From positions 558,001 through 622,000 of the forward strand of contig NW_027480532.1 of the NCBI RefSeq assembly GCF_051401765.1: a DNA stretch of 64,000 nucleotides, read 5' to 3'. The stretch comes from Calliopsis andreniformis (lineage: Eukaryota; Arthropoda; Insecta; Hymenoptera; Andrenidae). The notes under the pieces were generated by a model. It worked only from the letters and a program-made list of their open reading frames with translations. It was not told where the DNA came from and did no database searches. A program made the position numbers and the translations under genes. Positions 13,566 to 26,891 of the stretch are shown here, one piece after another (positions within the stretch are counted from its first letter, which is position 1; each line of letters opens with the position of its first letter).

Positions 13566-14251
13566 CTTCAATCCTCAATCCTCAATCCTCATTCCTCAAT
13601 CCTCATTCTTCAATCCTCAATACCCAATCCTCAATCTTCAATCCTCAATCCTCAATCCTCAATTCTCAATCCTCAATCCTCAGTCCTAAGTCCTCAAATC
13701 TCAATCCTCAACCCTCAGCCCTCATCCTCAATCCTCAATCCTCAATCTTCAACCCTCAATCCTCAACCCTGAAGCATCAACCTTCAATCCTCAATCCTCA
13801 GTCCTCAAACCTCAATTCTGAATCCTCAATCTTCAGACCTCAGACCTCAACAATCAGATGTCAATCCTGAATCCTTAATAGAATATCATCAATTCATAGT
13901 TTTTAATACCCAATGCTCAATCTGCAATCTTCAAATCTCTATTCACAAACATCAATTCTCATCACTCGACCCTCAACACTCAGTCCGCAGTCCTCAACCT
14001 TCAACCCTCAATCCTCAATACTCAATCCTCAATCCTCAATCGTCAATACTCAATACTCAATCTTCAATCCTCAATCCTCAATCCTCAATCCTCAATCCTC
14101 AGTCCTCAATCCTCAATCTTCAATCGTCAATACTCAATCTTCAATCCTCCATCCTCAATCCGCAACCCTCAATCCGCAACCCTCAATGCTCAATCCTCAA
14201 TCCTCAATCCTCAAACCTCAATCTTCAATCCTCAATACTCAATCTGCAATC
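13466..14251 (+). repeat. Block U, copy 3
   Basis: This follows copy 2 in tandem with a period of 755 bases and overlaps its end. The landmark at 13,854 carries the same private variants as copies 1 and 2. Confidence 0.83.
13854..13986 (+). repeat. 133-bp landmark, subtype L, block U form
   Basis: Third copy with the private block U variants; only 755 bp from the previous one, close to the shortest spacing between landmarks. Confidence 0.92.
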
Positions 14252-15232
14252 CTCAATCCTCAATCTTCAATGCTCAATACTCAATCGTCGATCCTCAATC
14301 CCCAATCCTCAATGTTCAATCCGCAATACCCAATCCCCAATCCTCAATCCTCAACACTCAATCCTCAATGTTCAATCCTCAATTCTCAATCCTCAATACT
14401 CAATCCTCAATTTCTCAATCTTCAATCATCAATACTCAGTCTTCAATCCTCAATCCTCAATCCTCAATCCTCAATCCTCATTCTTCAACCCTCAATACAC
14501 AATCCTCAGTCTTCAATCCTCAATGTTCAATCGGCAATACCCAATCCTCAATCTTCAATCCTCAATCCTCAATACTCAATCCTCTATCCTCAATCTTCAA
14601 TCCTCAATACTCAATCTTCAATAATCAATCCTCAATTCTCAATCCCCAATACTCAATCCTCAATCCTCAATCTTCAATCATCAATACTCAATATTCAATC
14701 CTCAATCCTCAATCCTCAATCATCAATCCTCAATACTCAATCCTCAATCCTCAATCCTCAATCCTCAATTCTCAATCCTCAATCCTCTGTCCTCAGTCCT
14801 CTAACCTCAACCCTCAACCCTCAGCCCTCATCCTCAATCCTCAATACTCAATCGTCAATCCTCAATCTTCAATCCTCAATACTCAATCTTCAATAATCAA
14901 TCCTCAATTCTCAATCCTCAATACTCAGTCCTCAATCCTCAATCTTCAATCATCAATACTCAGTCTTCAATCCTCAATCCTCAATCCTCAATCCTCAATC
15001 CTCATTCTTCAATCCTCAATACACAATCCGCAATCTTCAATCCTCAATCCTCAATCCTCAATCCTCAATCCTCAGATCTCAAACATCAATACTCAACCCT
15101 CAGTCCTCGTCCTCAATCCACAACAATCAATCCTCAATCCTCATTCTTCAATCATCAATATTCAATCTTCAGTCCTCAATCCTCAATCCTCAATCCTCAA
15201 TCCTCAATCCTCAATGTTCAATCCGCAATACC
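14252..15232 (+). repeat. Heptamer array, mosaic without a landmark module
   Basis: Nearly 1 kb of heptamer repeats with no 133-bp or hairpin landmark and no long partner that I could follow. It has many TCAATCATCAATACTCAGTC-like stretches similar to 7.5-8.0 kb. It also has an 8-base slip (TCAATTTC) near 14,409. Confidence 0.7.
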
Positions 15233-15395
15233 CAATCCTCAATCTTCAATCCTCAATCCTCAATCGTCGATCCTCAATCCCCAATCCTCAATCTTCAATC
15301 CTCAATCCTCAATCCCCAATCCTCAATCCTCAATCCTCAATCATCAATCCTCAATACTCAATCTTCAATCCTCAATTCTCAATACTCAATAGAAT

Positions 15396-15413
15396 ATCCT
15401 GAATTCTCAGGAT
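15396..15413. repeat. Hairpin landmark, intact
   Basis: Block R copy 2 with the CTCGACACGC right flank. Confidence 0.93.
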
Positions 15414-15993
15414 TCAATACTCAAACCTCGACACGCAACACTGAATCCTCAATCCTCAATCCTCAATCCTCAATCTTCAATTCGCAATACTCAATCTACA
15501 ATCCTCCATCCTCAATCCTCAGTCCTCTATCCTCAATCCTCAATCGTCAGGCTTCAATCCTCAATACTCAATCTTCAATCCTCAATCCTCAATCGTCATT
15601 CGTCAATCCTCATTCCTCAGTCCTCAATACCCAATCCTCAATCTTCAATCTTCAACCCTCAATCCTCAACTCTCAATCCTCAACCCTCAATCCTCAGACC
15701 TCAAACCTCAATCCTCAACTCTCAGCCCTCATCCTCAATCCTCAATCCTCAATCTTCAATCCTCAATCCTCAATCCTCATTCTTCAATCCTCAACACCCA
15801 ATCCTCAATCTTCAATCCTCAATCCTCAATTCTCAGACCTCAACCCTCAAACTTCAATCCTCAATACTCAATCTGCAACCCTCAATCCTCAGTCCTCAAT
15901 CCTCAATCCTCATTCTTCAATGCTCAGTCCTCAAACCTCAATTCTGAATCCTCAATCCTGAATCCTCAATCTTCAGCCCTCAGTCCTCAACAA

Positions 15994-16126
15994 TCAGTTG
16001 ACATTCCTCAATCCTCAGTAGAATATCCTCAATTCACAGCTTTCAATACTCAATACTCAATCTGCAATCCTCCAACCTGTATCCACAAACATCAATTTTC
16101 ACCACTCAACCCTCAGCACTCAATCC
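15994..16126 (+). repeat. 133-bp landmark, subtype A
   Basis: Partner of 10,745-10,877 in block R; it also ends in TCAATCC. Confidence 0.92.
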
Positions 16127-16173
16127 TCAATCTTCAATCATCAATACTCAGTCTTCAATCCTCAATCCTCAAT

Positions 16174-17409
16174 CCTCAATCCTCAGGCCTCAAACATCAA
16201 TGCTCAACCCTCAGTCCTCGTCCTCAATCCACAACAATCAATCCTCAATCCTCATTCTTCAAGTATCAATATTCAATCTTCAGTCCTCAGTCCTCAATCC
16301 TCATTCCTCAATCCTCAATCCTCAATCCTCAATGTTCAATCCGCAATACCCAATCCTCAATCTTCAATCCTCAATCCTCAATCCTCAATCCTCAATCCTC
16401 AATCCTCAATCCTCAATACTCAATCCTCAATCCTCAGTCCTCAAACCTCAAACCTCAATCTTCAATCCTCAATACTCAATCTTCAATCCTCCGTCCTCAA
16501 TCCTCAACCCTCAATCCTCAATCCTCAATCGTCAGGCTTCAATCCTCAATACTCAATCTTCAATCCTCAATCCTCAATCGTCATTCGTCAATCCTCATTC
16601 TTCAGTCCTCAATACCCAATCCTCAATCTTCAATCTTCAACCCTCAATCCTCAACTCTCAATCCTCAACCCTCAATCCTCAGACCTCAAACCTCAATCGT
16701 CAACTCTAAGCCCTCATCCTCAATCCTCAATCCTCAATCTTCAATCCTCAATCCTCAATCCTCATTCTTCAATCCTCAACACCCAATCCTCAATCTTCAA
16801 TCCTCAATCCTCAATTCTCAGACCTCAACCCTCAAACTTCAATCCTCAATACTCAATCTGCAACCCTCAATCCTCAGTCCTCAATCCTCAATCCTCATTC
16901 TTCAATCCTCAATCCTCAATCCTCAATCCTCAATCCTCAATCCTCAATCCTCAACACTCAATCCTCAATGTTCAATCCTCAATACCCAACCCTCAGTCTT
17001 CAATCCTCAATCCTCAATCCACAATCTTCAGTCCTCAATCCTCAGTCCTCAAACCTCAATTCTGATTCCTCAATCCTGAATCCTCAATCTTCAGCCCTCA
17101 GTCCTCAACAATCAGTTGACATTCCTCAATCCTCAGTAGAATATCCTCAATTCACAGCTTTCAATACTCAATACTCAATCTGCAATCCTCCAACCTGTAT
17201 CCACAAACATCAATTTTCACCACTCAACCCTCAGCACTCATTCCTCAATGTTCAATCCTCAATTCTCAACTCTCAATCTTCGATCCTCAATACTGAATCT
17301 TCAATCCTCAACTCTCAATCCTCAATCCTCAATCCTCAACCCTTATTCTTCAATCCTCAGTACCCAATCCTCAATCTTCAATCCTCAATCCTCAATCCTC
17401 AATTCTCAA
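16174..17409 (+). repeat. Block S, copy 2
   Basis: This is the second copy of 7,990-9,218. It overlaps the right end of block R and the left end of block P copy 2, which shows that successive duplications were laid over each other. Confidence 0.78.
17112..17244 (+). repeat. 133-bp landmark, subtype A
   Basis: Partner of 108-240 in block P; no difference seen inside the module. Confidence 0.92.
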
Positions 17410-18277
17410 TCCTCAATCCTCAGTCCTCAATCCTCAGACCTCAAACATCAATATTCAACCCTCAGTCCTCGTCCTCAATCCACAAACCTCAACCCTCAAT
17501 CCTCAATCCTCAATCCTCAATCCTCAATCTTCAATCCTCAATACTCAGTCTTCAATCCACAATCCTCAATACTCAATCCTCAATCTTCAATCCTCAATAC
17601 CCAATCCTCAATGCTCAATCCTCAAACTTCAATCCTCAGTTCGCAATCCTCAATCCTCAATCCTCTGACCTCAGGCATCAATATTCAAGCCTCAGTCCTC
17701 GTACTCAATCCACAACCCTCAATCCTCAATCCTCAATCTTCATTCATCAATATTCAACCTTCTATCCTCAATCCTCAACCCTCAATCTTCAATCCTCAAT
17801 CCTCAATACTCAAACTGCAACACTCAATCCTCAATCCTCAATCCTCAATCCTCATTCTTCAATCCTGAACACCCAATCCTCAATTTTCAATCCTCAATCC
17901 TCAACCTTCAGTCCTCAATACTCAACTATCAGTCCTCAATTCTCAATACTCAATCCTCAAGCCTCAATCTTCAATCCTCAATACTCAGTCTTCAATCCTC
18001 AATCCTCAATCCTCATTCTTCAACCCTCAATACCCAATCCTCAATCTTCAATCCTCAATCCTCAATCCTCAATTCTCAATCCTCAATCCTCAATCCTCAG
18101 TCCTCAAACCTTAATCGCCAATCCTCAGCCCTCATCCTCAATTCTCAATCCTCAATCTTCAATCCTCAATCCTCAATCCTCATGCCTCAATCCTCAATAC
18201 TCAATCCTCAGTCATCAAACCTCAATCCTGAATCGTCAATCCTGAATTCTCGATCTTCAGACCTCAGACCTGAACAG

Positions 18278-18410
18278 TCAGATGTCAATCCTCAATCCTC
18301 AATAGAATATTATCAATTCACAGTTTTCAATACACAATACTCAATCTGCAGTCTTCAAATTTCTATCCACAAACATCAATTCTCATCACTCAACCCTCAA
18401 CACTCAGTCC
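18278..18410 (+). repeat. 133-bp landmark, subtype Y
   Basis: Block P partner of 1,274-1,406, with the same PstI-type and upstream EcoRI-type sites. Confidence 0.92.
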
Positions 18411-18976
18411 CCAATCCTCAATCTTCAATCCTCAATCCGCAATCCTCAACCCTCAACACTCAGTCCAAAATCCTCAATCTTCAATCCTGAATCGTCAATC
18501 CTCAATCCTCAATACTCAACCCTCAATCCTCAATGTTCAATCCTCAATACCCAACACTCAGTCTTCAATCCTCAATCCTCAATCCTCAATCTTCAATCCT
18601 CAATACTCAATCTTCAATCCTCCGTCCTCAATCCTCAACCCTCAATCCTCAATCCTCAATCGTCAGGCTTCAATCCTCAATACTCAATCTTCAATCCTCA
18701 ATCCTCAATCCTCATTCCTCAATCCACATTCTACAATCCTCAATACCCAATCCTCAATCTTCAATCCTCAATCCTCAATCCTCAATTCTCAATCCTCAAT
18801 CCTCAGTCCTAAGTCCTCAAATCTCAATCCTCAACCCGCAGCCCTCATCCTCAATCCTCAATCCTCAATCTTCAACCCTCAATCCTCAATCCTGAAGCGT
18901 CAACCCTCAATCCTCAATCCTCAGTCCTCAAACCTCAATTCTGAATCCTCAATCTTCAGACCTCAGACCTCATCAA

Positions 18977-19109
18977 TCAGATGTCAATCCTGAATCCTTA
19001 ATAGAATATCATCAATTCACAGTTTCCAATACCCAATACTCAATCTGCAATCTTCAAATCTCTATTCACAAACATCAATTCTCATCACTCAACCCTCAAC
19101 ACTCAGTCC
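18977..19109 (+). repeat. 133-bp landmark, subtype L
   Basis: Block P partner of 1,973-2,105, with the TTTCCAATACCC form. Confidence 0.92.
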
Positions 19110-19577
19110 GCAATCCTCAACTTTCAACCCTCAATCTTCAATCCTCAATCCTCAATCCTCGATCCTCAATCCTCAATCCTCAATCTTCAATCGTCAATAC
19201 TCAATCTTCAATCCTCCGTCCCCAATCCTCAACCCTCAACCCTCAATCCTCAATCCGCAATCGTCAGGCTTCAATCCTCAATACTCAATCTTCAATCCTC
19301 AATCCTCAATCCTCATTCCTCAATCCACATTCTTCAATCCTCAATACCCAATCCTCAACCTTCAATCCTCAATCCTCAATCCTCAATTCTCAATCCTCAA
19401 TCCTCTGTCCTAAGTCCTCAAATCTCAATCGTCAACCCTTAGCCCTCATCCTCAATCCTCAATCCTCAATCTTCAACCCTCAATCCTCAATCCTGAAGCA
19501 TCAACCCTCAATCCTCAATCCTCAGTCCTCAAACCTCAATTCTGAATCCTCAATCTTCAGACCTCAGACCTCAAGGA

Positions 19578-19710
19578 TCAGATGTCAATCCTGAATCCTT
19601 AATAGAATATCATCAATTCACAGTTTTCAATACCCAATACTCAATCTGCAATCTTCAAATCTCTATTCACAAACATCAATCCTCATCACTCAACCCTCAA
19701 CACTCAGTCC
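19578..19710 (+). repeat. 133-bp landmark, subtype L
   Basis: Block P partner of 2,574-2,706; hairpin 542 bp further on. Confidence 0.92.
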
Positions 19711-20119
19711 GCAATCCTCAACCTTCAACCCTCAATCCTCAATACTCAATCCTCAATCCTCAATCGTCAATACTTAATACTCAATCTTCAATCCTCAATC
19801 CTCAATCCTCGATCCTCCATCCTCAATCCTCAATCTTCAATCGTCAATACTCAATCTTCAATCCTCAATCCTCAATCCGCAACCCTCAATGCTCAATCCT
19901 CAATCCTCAATCCTCAAACCTCAATCTTCAATCCTCAATACTCAATCTGCAATCCTCAATCCTCAATCCTCAATCCTCAATCCTCAATCGTCGATCCTCA
20001 ATCCCCAATCCTCAATCTTCAATCCTCAATCCTCAATCCCCAATCCTCAATCCTCAATCCTCAATCTTCAATCCTCAATACTCAATCTTCAATCCTCAAT
20101 TCTCAATACTCAATAGAAT

Positions 20120-20137
20120 ATCCTGAATTCTCAGGAT
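20120..20137. repeat. Hairpin landmark, intact
   Basis: Block P partner of 3,116. Confidence 0.93.
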
Positions 20138-22614
20138 TCAATACTCAATCCTCAATCCTCAACCTTCAATCCTCAATACTCAATCTTCAATCCTCCATCC
20201 ACAATCCTCAGTCCTCAATCCTCAATCCTCAATCGTCAGGCTTCAATCCTCAATACTCAATCTTCAATCCTCAATCCTCAATCGTCATTCGTCAATCCTC
20301 ATTCTTCAATCCTCAATACCCAATCCTCAATCTTCAATCTTCAACCTTCAACCCTCAATCCTCAACTCTCAATCCTCAACCCTCAATCCTCAGACCTAAA
20401 ACCTCAACCCTCAACCCTCAGCCCTCATCCTCAATCCTCAATCCTCAATCTTCAATCCTCAATCCTCAATCCTCAATTCTCAATCCTCAATCCTCAATCC
20501 TCAGACCTCAAACATCAATACTCAACCCTCAGTCCTCGTCCTCAATCCACAACCATCAATCCACAATCCTCAATCTTCAATCATCGATATTCAATCTTCA
20601 GTCCTCAATCCTCAATCCTCAATCCTCAATCCTCAATCCTCAATGTTCAATCCGCAATACCCAATCCTCGATCTTCAATCCTCAATCCACAATCCTCAAT
20701 CCTCAATCCTCATTCTTCAATCCTCAACACCCAATCCTCAATACTCAATCTGCAACCCTCAATACTCAGTCCTCAATCCTCAATCCTCATTCTTCAATCC
20801 TCAATACCCAACCCTCAATCTTCAATCCTCAATCCACAATCCTCAGTCCTCAATCCTCATTCTTCAATCCTCAACACCCAATCCTCAATCTTCAATCCTC
20901 AATTCTCAATTCGCAGACCTCAATCCTCAATCTTCAATCCTCAATACTCAATCTTCAATCCTCAATCCTCAATCCTCAATCCTCAATCCTCATTCTTCAA
21001 TCCTCAACACCCAATCCACAATCTTCAATCGTCAATCCTCAATCCTCAATTCTCAATCCTCAATCCTCAATCCTCAGACCTCAAACATCAATACTCAACC
21101 GTCAGTCCTCGTCCTCAATCCTCAACCCTCAATCCTCAATCCTCAGTCCTCAATCTTCAATCCTCAATACTCAATATTCAATCCTCAATCCTCAATCCTC
21201 AGTCGTCAATCCTCAATCTTCAATCCTCAATCCTCAGTCCTCAATCCTCAATCCTCATTCTTCAATACTCAATACCCAATCCTCAGTCTTCAATCCTCAA
21301 TCCTCAATCCTCAAATCTCAATCCCCAATCCTCAGTCCTCAGTCCTCAAACTTCAATCCTCAACCCTCAGCCCTCATCCTCAATTCTCAATCCTCAATCC
21401 TCAATCCTCAATCTTCAATCCTCAATACTCAATCTTCAATAATCAATCCTCAATTCTCAATCCTCAATACTCAATCCTCAATCGTCAACCCTCAATACCC
21501 AATCCTCAATCTTCAATGCTCAATTCTCAATCCTCAATCCTTAATCCTCAATCTTCAATCCCCAATAATCAATCCTCAATCCTCAATCCTCAATCCTCAA
21601 TCCTGAATCCTGAATTCTCAATCCGCAAACTCCAATCCTCTATACTCAGTCTTCAATCCTCAATCCTCAATCCTCAAACCTCATTCTACTATCCTCAATA
21701 CCCAATCCTCAATCTTCAATCCTCAATCCTCAATCCTCAATACTCAATCCTCAATCCTCAGTCCTCAGTCCTCAAACCTCAATCCTCAACCCTCAGCCCT
21801 CATCCTCAATCCTCAATCCTAAATTCTCAATCCTCAAACCTCAAACCTCAATCCTCAACCGTCAGTCCTCGTCTTCAATCCTCAACCATCAATTCTCAAT
21901 CCTCAGTCCTCAATCTTCAATCCTCAATACTCAATATTCAATCCTCAATCCTCAATCCTCAGTCCTCAATCCTCAATCTTAAATCCTCAATCCTCAGTCC
22001 TCAATCCTCAATCCTCATTCTTCAATACTCAATACCCAATCCTCAGTCTTCAATCCTCAATCCTCAGACCTCAAACATCAATACTCAACCCTCAGTCCTC
22101 GTCCTCAATCCACAACCATCAATCCTCAATCCTCAATCTTCAATCATCGATATTCAATCTTCAGTCCTCAATCCTCAATCCTCAATCCTCAATCCTCAAT
22201 CCTCAATGTTCAATCCGCAATACCCAATCCTCGATCTTCAATCCTCAATCCACAATCCTCAATCCTCAATCCTCATTCTTCAATCCTCAACACCCAATCC
22301 TCAATACTCAATCTGCAACCCTCAATACTCAGTCCTCAATCCTCAATCCTCATTCTTCAATCCTCAATACCCAATCCTCAATCTTCAATAATCAATCCAC
22401 AATCCTCAATCCTCAATCCTCAATCCTCAATCTTCAATCCTCAAACCTCAATCGCCAATCCTCAGCCCTCATCCTCAATTCTCAATCCTCAATCTTCAAT
22501 CCTCAATCCTCAATCCTCATGCCTCAATCCTCAATACTCAATCCTCAGTCATCAAACCTCAATCCTGAATCGTCAATCCTGAATTCTCGATCTTCAGACC
22601 TCAGACCTGAACAG

Positions 22615-22747
22615 TCAGATGTCAATCCTCAATCCTCAATAGAATATTATCAATTCACAGTTTTCAATACACAATACTCAATCTGCAGTCTTCAAATTTC
22701 TATCCACAAACATCAATTCTCATCACTCAACCCTCAACACTCAGTCC
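22615..22747 (+). repeat. 133-bp landmark, subtype Y
   Basis: Same form as 1,274-1,406. It is the left copy of duplication V; downstream CAGTCCCCAATCC replaces the CAGTCCAAAATCC found in block P. Confidence 0.92.
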
Positions 22748-23495
22748 CCAATCCTCAATCTTCAATCCTCAATCCGCAATCCTCAACCCTCAACACTCAG
22801 TCCCCAATCCTCAATCTTCAATCCTGAATCGTCAATCCTCAATCCTCAATCCTCAACCCTCAATCCTCAATGTTCAATCCTCAATACCCAACACTCAGTC
22901 TTCAATCCTCAATCCTCAATCCTCAATCTTCAATCCTCAATACTCAATCTTCAATCCTCCGTCCTCAATCCTCAACCCTCAATCCTCAATCCTCAATCGT
23001 CAGGCTTCAATCCTCAATCCTCAATCCTCAACCCTCAATCCTCAATGTTCAATCCTCAATACCCAACCCTCAGTCTTCAATCCTCAATCCTCAATCATCA
23101 ATCTTCAATCCTCAATACTCAATCTTCAATCCTACGTCCCCAATCCTCAACCCTCAACCCTCAATCCTCAATCCGCAATCGTCAGGCTTCAATCCTCAAT
23201 ACTCAATCTTCAATCCTCAATCCTCAATCCTCATTCCTCAATCCACATTCTTCAATCCTCAATACCCAATCCTCAATCTTCAATCCTCAATCCTCAATCC
23301 TCAATTCTCAATCCTCAATCCTCTGTCCTAAGTCCTCAAATCTCAATCGTCAACCCCCAGCCCTCATCCTCAATCCTCAATCCTCAATCTTCAACCCTCA
23401 ATCCTCAATCCTGAAGCATCAACCCTCAATCCTCAATCCTCAGTCCTCAAACCTCAATTCTGAATCCTCAATCTTCAGACCTCAGACCTCAAGAA

Positions 23496-23628
23496 TCAGA
23501 TGTCAATCCTGAATCCTTAATAGAATATCATCAATTCACAGTTTTCAATTCCCAATACTCAATCTGCAATCTTCAAATCTCTATTCACAAACATCAATTC
23601 TCATCACTCAACCCTCAACACTCAGTCC
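23496..23628 (+). repeat. 133-bp landmark, subtype L
   Basis: Variant with TTTTCAATTCCCAATAC. This is the one V-duplication copy without a hairpin at 542 bp, because the duplication junction falls in between. Confidence 0.92.
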
Positions 23629-24236
23629 GCAATCCTCAACCTTCAACCCTCAATCCTCAATACTCAATCCTCAATCCTCAATCGTCAATACTTAATACTC
23701 AATCTTCAATCCTCAATCCTCAATCCTCGATCCTCAATCCTCAATCCTCAATCTTCAATCGTCAATACTCAATCTTCAATCCTCAATCCTCAATCCGCAA
23801 CCCTCAATGCTCAATCCTCAATCCTCAATGTTCAATCCGCAATACCCAATCCTCGATCTTCAATCCTCAATCCACAATCCTCAATCCTCAATCCTCATTC
23901 TTCAATCCTCAACACCCAATCCTCAATACTCAATCTGCAACCCTCAATACTCAGTCCTCAATCCTCAATCCTCATTCTTCAATCCTCAATACCCAATCCT
24001 CAATCTTCAATAATCAATCCACAATCCTCAATCCTCAATCCTCAATCCTCAATCTTCAATCCTCAAACCTCAATCGCCAATCCTCAGCCCTCATCCTCAA
24101 TTCTCAATCCTCAATCTTCAATCCTCAATCCTCAATCCTCATGCCTCAATCCTCAATACTCAATCCTCAGTCATCAAACCTCAATCCTGAATCGTCAATC
24201 CTGAATTCTCGATCTTCAGACCTCAGACCTGAACAG

Positions 24237-24369
24237 TCAGATGTCAATCCTCAATCCTCAATAGAATATTATCAATTCACAGTTTTCAATACACAATACT
24301 CAATCTGCAGTCTTCAAATTTCTATCCACAAACATCAATTCTCATCACTCAACCCTCAACACTCAGTCC
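24237..24369 (+). repeat. 133-bp landmark, subtype Y
   Basis: Right copy of duplication V; identical by eye to 22,615-22,747. Confidence 0.92.
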
Positions 24370-25117
24370 CCAATCCTCAATCTTCAATCCTCAATCCGCA
24401 ATCCTCAACCCTCAACACTCAGTCCCCAATCCTCAATCTTCAATCCTGAATCGTCAATCCTCAATCCTCAATCCTCAACCCTCAATCCTCAATGTTCAAT
24501 CCTCAATACCCAACACTCAGTCTTCAATCCTCAATCCTCAATCCTCAATCTTCAATCCTCAATACTCAATCTTCAATCCTCCGTCCTCAATCCTCAACCC
24601 TCAATCCTCAATCCTCAATCGTCAGGCTTCAATCCTCAATCCTCAATCCTCAACCCTCAATCCTCAATGTTCAATCCTCAATACCCAACCCTCAGTCTTC
24701 AATCCTCAATCCTCAATCATCAATCTTCAATCCTCAATACTCAATCTTCAATCCTACGTCCCCAATCCTCAACCCTCAACCCTCAATCCTCAATCCGCAA
24801 TCGTCAGGCTTCAATCCTCAATACTCAATCTTCAATCCTCAATCCTCAATCCTCATTCCTCAATCCACATTCTTCAATCCTCAATACCCAATCCTCAATC
24901 TTCAATCCTCAATCCTCAATCCTCAATTCTCAATCCTCAATCCTCTGTCCTAAGTCCTCAAATCTCAATCGTCAACCCCCAGCCCTCATCCTCAATCCTC
25001 AATCCTCAATCTTCAACCCTCAATCCTCAATCCTGAAGCATCAACCCTCAATCCTCAATCCTCAGTCCTCAAACCTCAATTCTGAATCCTCAATCTTCAG
25101 ACCTCAGACCTCAAGAA

Positions 25118-25250
25118 TCAGATGTCAATCCTGAATCCTTAATAGAATATCATCAATTCACAGTTTTCAATTCCCAATACTCAATCTGCAATCTTCAAAT
25201 CTCTATTCACAAACATCAATTCTCATCACTCAACCCTCAACACTCAGTCC
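25118..25250 (+). repeat. 133-bp landmark, subtype L
   Basis: TTTTCAATTCCC variant; hairpin 542 bp further on. Confidence 0.92.
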
Positions 25251-25659
25251 GCAATCCTCAACCTTCAACCCTCAATCCTCAATACTCAATCCTCAATCCT
25301 CAATCGTCAATACTTAATACTCAATCTTCAATCCTCAATCCTCAATCCTCGATCCTCAATCCTCAATCCTCAATCTTCAATCGTCAATACTCAATCTTCA
25401 ATCCTCAATCCTCAATCCGCAACCCTCAATGCTCAATCCTCAATCCTCAATCCTCAAACCTCAATCTTCAATCCTCAATACTCAATCTGCAATCCTCAAT
25501 CCTCAATCCTCAATCCTCAATCCTCAATCGTCGATCCTCAATCCCCAATCCTCAATCTTCAATCCTCAATCCTCAATCCCCAATCCTCAATCCTCAATCC
25601 TCAATCTTCAATCCTCAATACTCAATCTTCAATCCTCAATTCTCAATACTCAATAGAAT

Positions 25660-25677
25660 ATCCTGAATTCTCAGGAT
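25660..25677. repeat. Hairpin landmark, intact
   Basis: Right flank CTCAACACGCAACCCCG, typical of the 25-60 kb copies. Confidence 0.93.
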
Positions 25678-26811
25678 TCAATACTCAAACCTCAACACGC
25701 AACCCCGAATCCTCAACCCTCAATCCTCAATCTTCAATCCTCAATACTCAATCTTCAATCCTCCATCCACAATCCTCAGACCTCAATCCTCAATCCTCAA
25801 TCGTCAGGCTTCAATCCTCAATACTCAATCTTCAATCCTCAATCCTCAATCGTCATTCGTCAATCCTCATTCTTCAATCCTCAATACCCAATTCTCAATC
25901 TTCAATCTTCAACCCTCAATCCTCAACTCTCAATCCTCAACCCTCAATCCTCAGACCTCAAACCTCAACCCTCAACCCTCAGGCCTCATCCTCAATCCTC
26001 AATCCTCAATCTTCAATCCTCAATGCTCAATCCTCAATTCTCAATCCTCAATCCTCTATCCTCAGACCTCAAACATCAATACTCAACCCTCAGTCCTCGT
26101 CCTCAATCCACAACCATCAATCCTCAATCCTCAATCTTCAATCATCGATATTCAATCTTCAGTCCTCAATCCTCAATCCTCAATCCTCAATCCTCAATCC
26201 TCAATGTTTAATCCGCAATACCCTATCCTCGATCTTCAATCCTCAATCCACAATCCTCAACCCTCAATCCTCATTCTTCAATCCTCAACACCCAATCCTC
26301 AATACTCAATCTGCAACCCTCAATACTCAGTCCTCAATCCTCAATCCTCATTCTTCAATCCTCAATACCCAACCCTCAATCTTCAATCCTCAATCCACAA
26401 TCCTCAATCCTCAATCCTCATTCTTCAATCCTCAACACGCAATCCTCAATCTCCAATCCTCAATTCTCAATTCGCAGACCTCAATCCTCAATCTTCAATC
26501 CTCAATCCTCAATCCTCAATCCTCAATCCTCATTCTTCAGTCCTCAACACCCAATCCACAATCTTCAATCGTCAATCCTCAATCCTCAATTCTCAATCCT
26601 CAATCCTCAATCCTCAGACCTCAAACATCAATACTCAACCCTCAGTCCTCGACCTCAATCCACAACACTCAATCCTCGATCCTCAATCTTCAATCATCAA
26701 TATTCAATCTTCAATCCTCAACCCTCAATCCTCAATACTCAATCCTCAATCCTCAATACTCAATCCTCAATACTCAACCATCAACACTCAGTTCTCAATA
26801 CTCAATAGAAT

Positions 26812-26829
26812 ATCCTGAATTCCCAGTAT
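26812..26829. repeat. Hairpin landmark, broken right arm (CCCAGTAT)
   Basis: ATCCTGAATTCCCAGTAT: the right arm pairs over only a few bases. The EcoRI-type site is kept. Confidence 0.88.
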
Positions 26830-26891
26830 TCAATACTCAAACCCCAACACTCAACCCTCAATCCTCAATCCTCAATCCTCAATCCTCAATC

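Larger units (their letters stand above)
15233..16844 (+). repeat. Block R, copy 2
   Basis: This is the second copy of 9,984-11,588. It holds the hairpin at 15,396 and the subtype A landmark at 15,994. The rare pair of features CAATCGTCAACTCTAAGCC near 11,440 and 16,696 is shared only by these two copies. Confidence 0.85.
17005..22520 (+). repeat. Higher-order block P, copy 2
   Basis: This is the near-identical second copy of 1-5,516. Its last 320 bases also begin the 1,622-bp tandem duplication that follows, so block P ends inside a later amplification. The upstream flank (16,174-17,004) belongs to a different block that is related to 8.0-8.8 kb. Confidence 0.93.
22201..23822 (+). repeat. 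Tandem duplication V, copy 1 (period 1,622)
   Basis: This matches the next 1,622 bases unit for unit. Each copy contains a subtype Y landmark, then a subtype L landmark 881 bp further on. Copy 1 begins inside the end of block P copy 2. Confidence 0.9.
23823..25444 (+). repeat. Tandem duplication V, copy 2 (period 1,622)
   Basis: This directly follows copy 1. The landmarks at 24,237 and 25,118 correspond to 22,615 and 23,496. Its right end runs into the 542-bp landmark-to-hairpin interval that copy 1 lacks, because copy 1 was interrupted at the junction. Confidence 0.9.
24631..26891 (+). repeat. Duplication W, copy 1 (offset 2,760)
   Basis: This matches 27,391-29,672. The offset is 2,760 bases to about 26,500 and 2,781 afterwards, because copy 2 has three extra heptamers (21 bases) there. 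It contains a subtype L landmark, an intact hairpin 542 bp later and a broken hairpin at 26,812. Confidence 0.87.
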
